Assembly: GCF_019393635.1 (NCBI RefSeq)
Contig: NC_057861.1
Span: forward strand, 191,286,026-191,350,025
DNA from: Dromiciops gliroides
Lineage: Eukaryota > Chordata > Mammalia > Microbiotheria > Microbiotheriidae
Direction of reading: 5' to 3'
Length of the DNA stretch: 64,000 nt
The position numbers and the translations under genes are program-made. Below the pieces are notes generated by a model. The model was not told where the DNA came from. It ran no database searches and saw nothing but the letters and a program-made list of their open reading frames with translations. Positions 62,170-64,000 of this stretch are shown here, in pieces (the stretch's first letter is position 1; the number at the start of each line of letters is the position of its first letter).

Positions 62170-63030
62170 TGTTTATATTCTCACTTATACATACCTCTAT
62201 TCCTCGTTTGGTTAAGAAGTCTCTCTCTAACCAAAGATCAAGTAAGTATTTACTCCTATAGGTTTTCAGTCCTTTTCAATCTGGCTTCTGGCTCAGTTAC
62301 TGGTCTGAAAGTATCTGTGCCAAGTAAACAAGTCTTTTCAGCCTTATCTGGCTCTTCATGACCCCATTTGGGGTTTTCTAGGCAAAGATGCAGTAGTGGT
62401 TTGCCATTTTCTCCTATAAAACAATGCTCTCAGCTGCTAAATACTTTAGACAAATAATATGCAAAAGTAAATACTTTCACTCTTTAAAGGTCAAAAGATA
62501 AGGACACCAGTGAGACGGTAAGTTATAGTTAAAACCTACATTTCAAAATTGGGAGGAAAAAAAGAATTTATACCTATTCTTTTAGCTTAACCAAATGATA
62601 ATGGTATTTACAACATGTGATAATGATGATTGTAAATTGCACTCTGGACTGCTTAGAGATTAACCTTTTTTCCCCCTTATTTGTAAAATGATTTAAGCAT
62701 TTTTTTTAAGAATTAAAAACAAAGAAAAGAAAATTACCTTTTGTTGAAATTGTCTTCAAGAAATAGAGTTCTAAAAGGTGTTATTTACTTGGTGACTGCA
62801 AAGTTTCTGTCCAAAGAGGAAAATAAACTGGGGGGAAAAAAGCCAAGAGGTTTATATTCCAGGAGGAGTTTTCTAGTAATGATTATGAGAGTGAGGAATT
62901 TGCAACTATAACCTATCACGTGTTTAAAAAGATCATTATCAAGTAACTACTGTTTTTTTAGTGAATGAAACATACTTTTAAAAAATTACTCATTACTGAG
63001 CCAGAGAAATAAATCAGTCTTGAATCATAA
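62170..63030. other. Upstream flank of the distal dehydrogenase copy
   Basis: A fragment of a long-SINE tail at 62325-62410 (CATGACCCCATTTGGGG, GGTTTGCCATTTTC), then 62420-62960, which matches 37490-37970. No CpG island or promoter motif is evident, so the first exon of the gene may lie here without clear marks or beyond the window. Confidence 0.5.
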
Positions 63031-63039
63031 GCTTTTTTG

Positions 63040-63195
63040 TGTGTTTGTTTTTAGTGAGGCATTTGGGGTTAAGTGACTTGCCCAGGCTCACACAGCTAGT
63101 AAGTGTTAAGTGTCTGAGGCTGGAATTGAACTCAAGATACTCCTGACTCCGGGCCGGGCCGGTGCTTTATCCACTGCACCACCTAGCTGCCCCCA
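63040..63195 (-). mobile_element. Short CORE-SINE at the end of the distal duplicate
   Basis: Follows GTCTTGAATCATAAGC; AATCATAA recurs after it. Same place and orientation as 40083-40228 in the proximal copy. Confidence 0.92.
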
Positions 63196-63659
63196 ATCAT
63201 AAACTTTAAAAAAAAAAAAGAAAGAAAAGAAAGAAGCCCTAAGCCTTTCCTTAGTTGTGAGAAAATGATACCTTGATTTGCTTAATCCCCCTAGTTATCT
63301 AGGTAATAAGAACAACTGTATGAGGACTGGCTTCATTGGATAACACACCAACAATCCTTTGTGTGACCAAGAGTAAACCTAGCTAGATGGGCAAGGAGTA
63401 ACTCTGAGGCCAAAGACTTAATTGACTCTATTCCCTAACTTTGGAATAATCTTTTTTTTTTTAAGAGATCTCCTTATCAATTTGTGCCCTATTGAAGCCT
63501 TGAACTGAACACCCAATCACCAAGAATGCCTTCTGATTGTGTATCAAAGGCCATAATCCTTCACTCCTAGAATTCCTCACACTCCCCTCCCCCACTGCTT
63601 TGGGAATGGGTCTTTCTAACCACCTTTTCCTCCAAATTCTGTACCTGCCTTTGTTTAAA

Positions 63660-64000
63660 TTGTATATATGTATAATGAAGCGAGCAGAACCAGTGACAGC
63701 AGTATAGTTCCATGAAGAATGGTGAGTGACTTAACTATTCTCAGCAATATAATGATCCAAGACAGTTCCAAAGGACTAATGATGAAGCATACAATCCACC
63801 TACAAAGAAAGAACTGATATTGATTGAACACAGACTGAAGCATGCTATTTTTCACTTTCATTTTTTCTTTTATTCAAGTTTTCTTATACAAAATTACTAA
63901 TATGGTAATGTTTTAAATAATTGTATATGCATAGCCTATATCTACTTGCTTATGGCCTCAGGTAGGTGGAGAAGAAGGGATAGATTTAGAACTCAACAAT
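63660..64000 (+). mobile_element. L1 3' fragment running off the window
   Basis: AGCAGAACCAGTGACAGCAG, TTCTCAGCAATATAATGATC, GCATAGCCTATATCTACTTG; the end of the element lies beyond base 64000. Confidence 0.85.

Larger units (their letters stand above)
47620..63030. repeat. Distal copy of the segmental duplication (holds the intact gene)
   Basis: Partner of 27.88-40.08 kb, in the same overall orientation. It keeps all five dehydrogenase exons. MIR fragments at 51.27-51.66 kb and a hAT relic at 49.23-49.68 kb have counterparts at 30.02-30.40 and about 28.66-28.71 kb, so they predate the duplication. Confidence 0.8.

Overview
This is mammalian nuclear DNA, most likely from a marsupial. The main clue is about 45 copies of a short (about 150 bp) CORE/MIR-type SINE. 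Many copies have perfect 10-17 bp target-site duplications. They sit beside marsupial-type L1 fragments, an RTE (BovB-like) LINE, MIR, L2-like and hAT-Charlie relics, and several solo LTRs. The SINE resembles the WSINE/WALLSI type of Australian marsupials, but that assignment and the species are inference. There is nothing prokaryotic here: the real genes are spliced and most of the window is transposon-derived.

Two host genes can be reconstructed exon by exon, both on the minus strand. (1) RBFA, the mitochondrial ribosome-binding factor A, has seven coding exons between 24225 and 1002. They join in phase into 389 codons. Its first exon lies in a CpG island (about 23690-24430) carrying ETS, CCAAT, GC-box and CRE-like motifs. 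(2) A GRHPR-like D-2-hydroxyacid dehydrogenase has five coding exons between 56142 and 47766. They join in phase into 328 codons, with the Rossmann glycine motif and the Arg/Glu/His catalytic set all present. A splice acceptor three bases upstream of its ATG implies a 5' non-coding exon further right.

Between them lies a decayed duplicate of the dehydrogenase locus. Sequence from about 27.9 to 33.65 kb and 37.5 to 40.1 kb matches 47.6-55.6 kb and 62.4-63.0 kb. The decayed copy keeps only the last two coding exons, lacks the first three, and contains an inverted block. Insertions present in one copy and missing from the other give a relative timeline. The intact gene also has an internal tandem repeat of about 1.1 kb in intron 4 that carries a clipped extra copy of the last exon's start.

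Two processed pseudogenes are identifiable: RCHY1 (13.5-15.2 kb, split by an L1) and RPS21 (33.7-34.0 kb, at the edge of the inverted block).

Layout: 1.0-24.4 kb RBFA with repeat-filled introns; 24.4-27.7 kb an L2-like repeat split by a young L1; 27.9-40.1 kb the degenerate duplicate with LTR fossils; 40.2-47.6 kb repeats; 47.7-56.2 kb the intact dehydrogenase; 57.2-62.2 kb an old L1 patchwork; then the tail of the duplicated unit and an L1 that runs off the end. I found no new defence, CRISPR or toxin-type system. The most interesting object is the tandem dehydrogenase locus and its rearrangement history.
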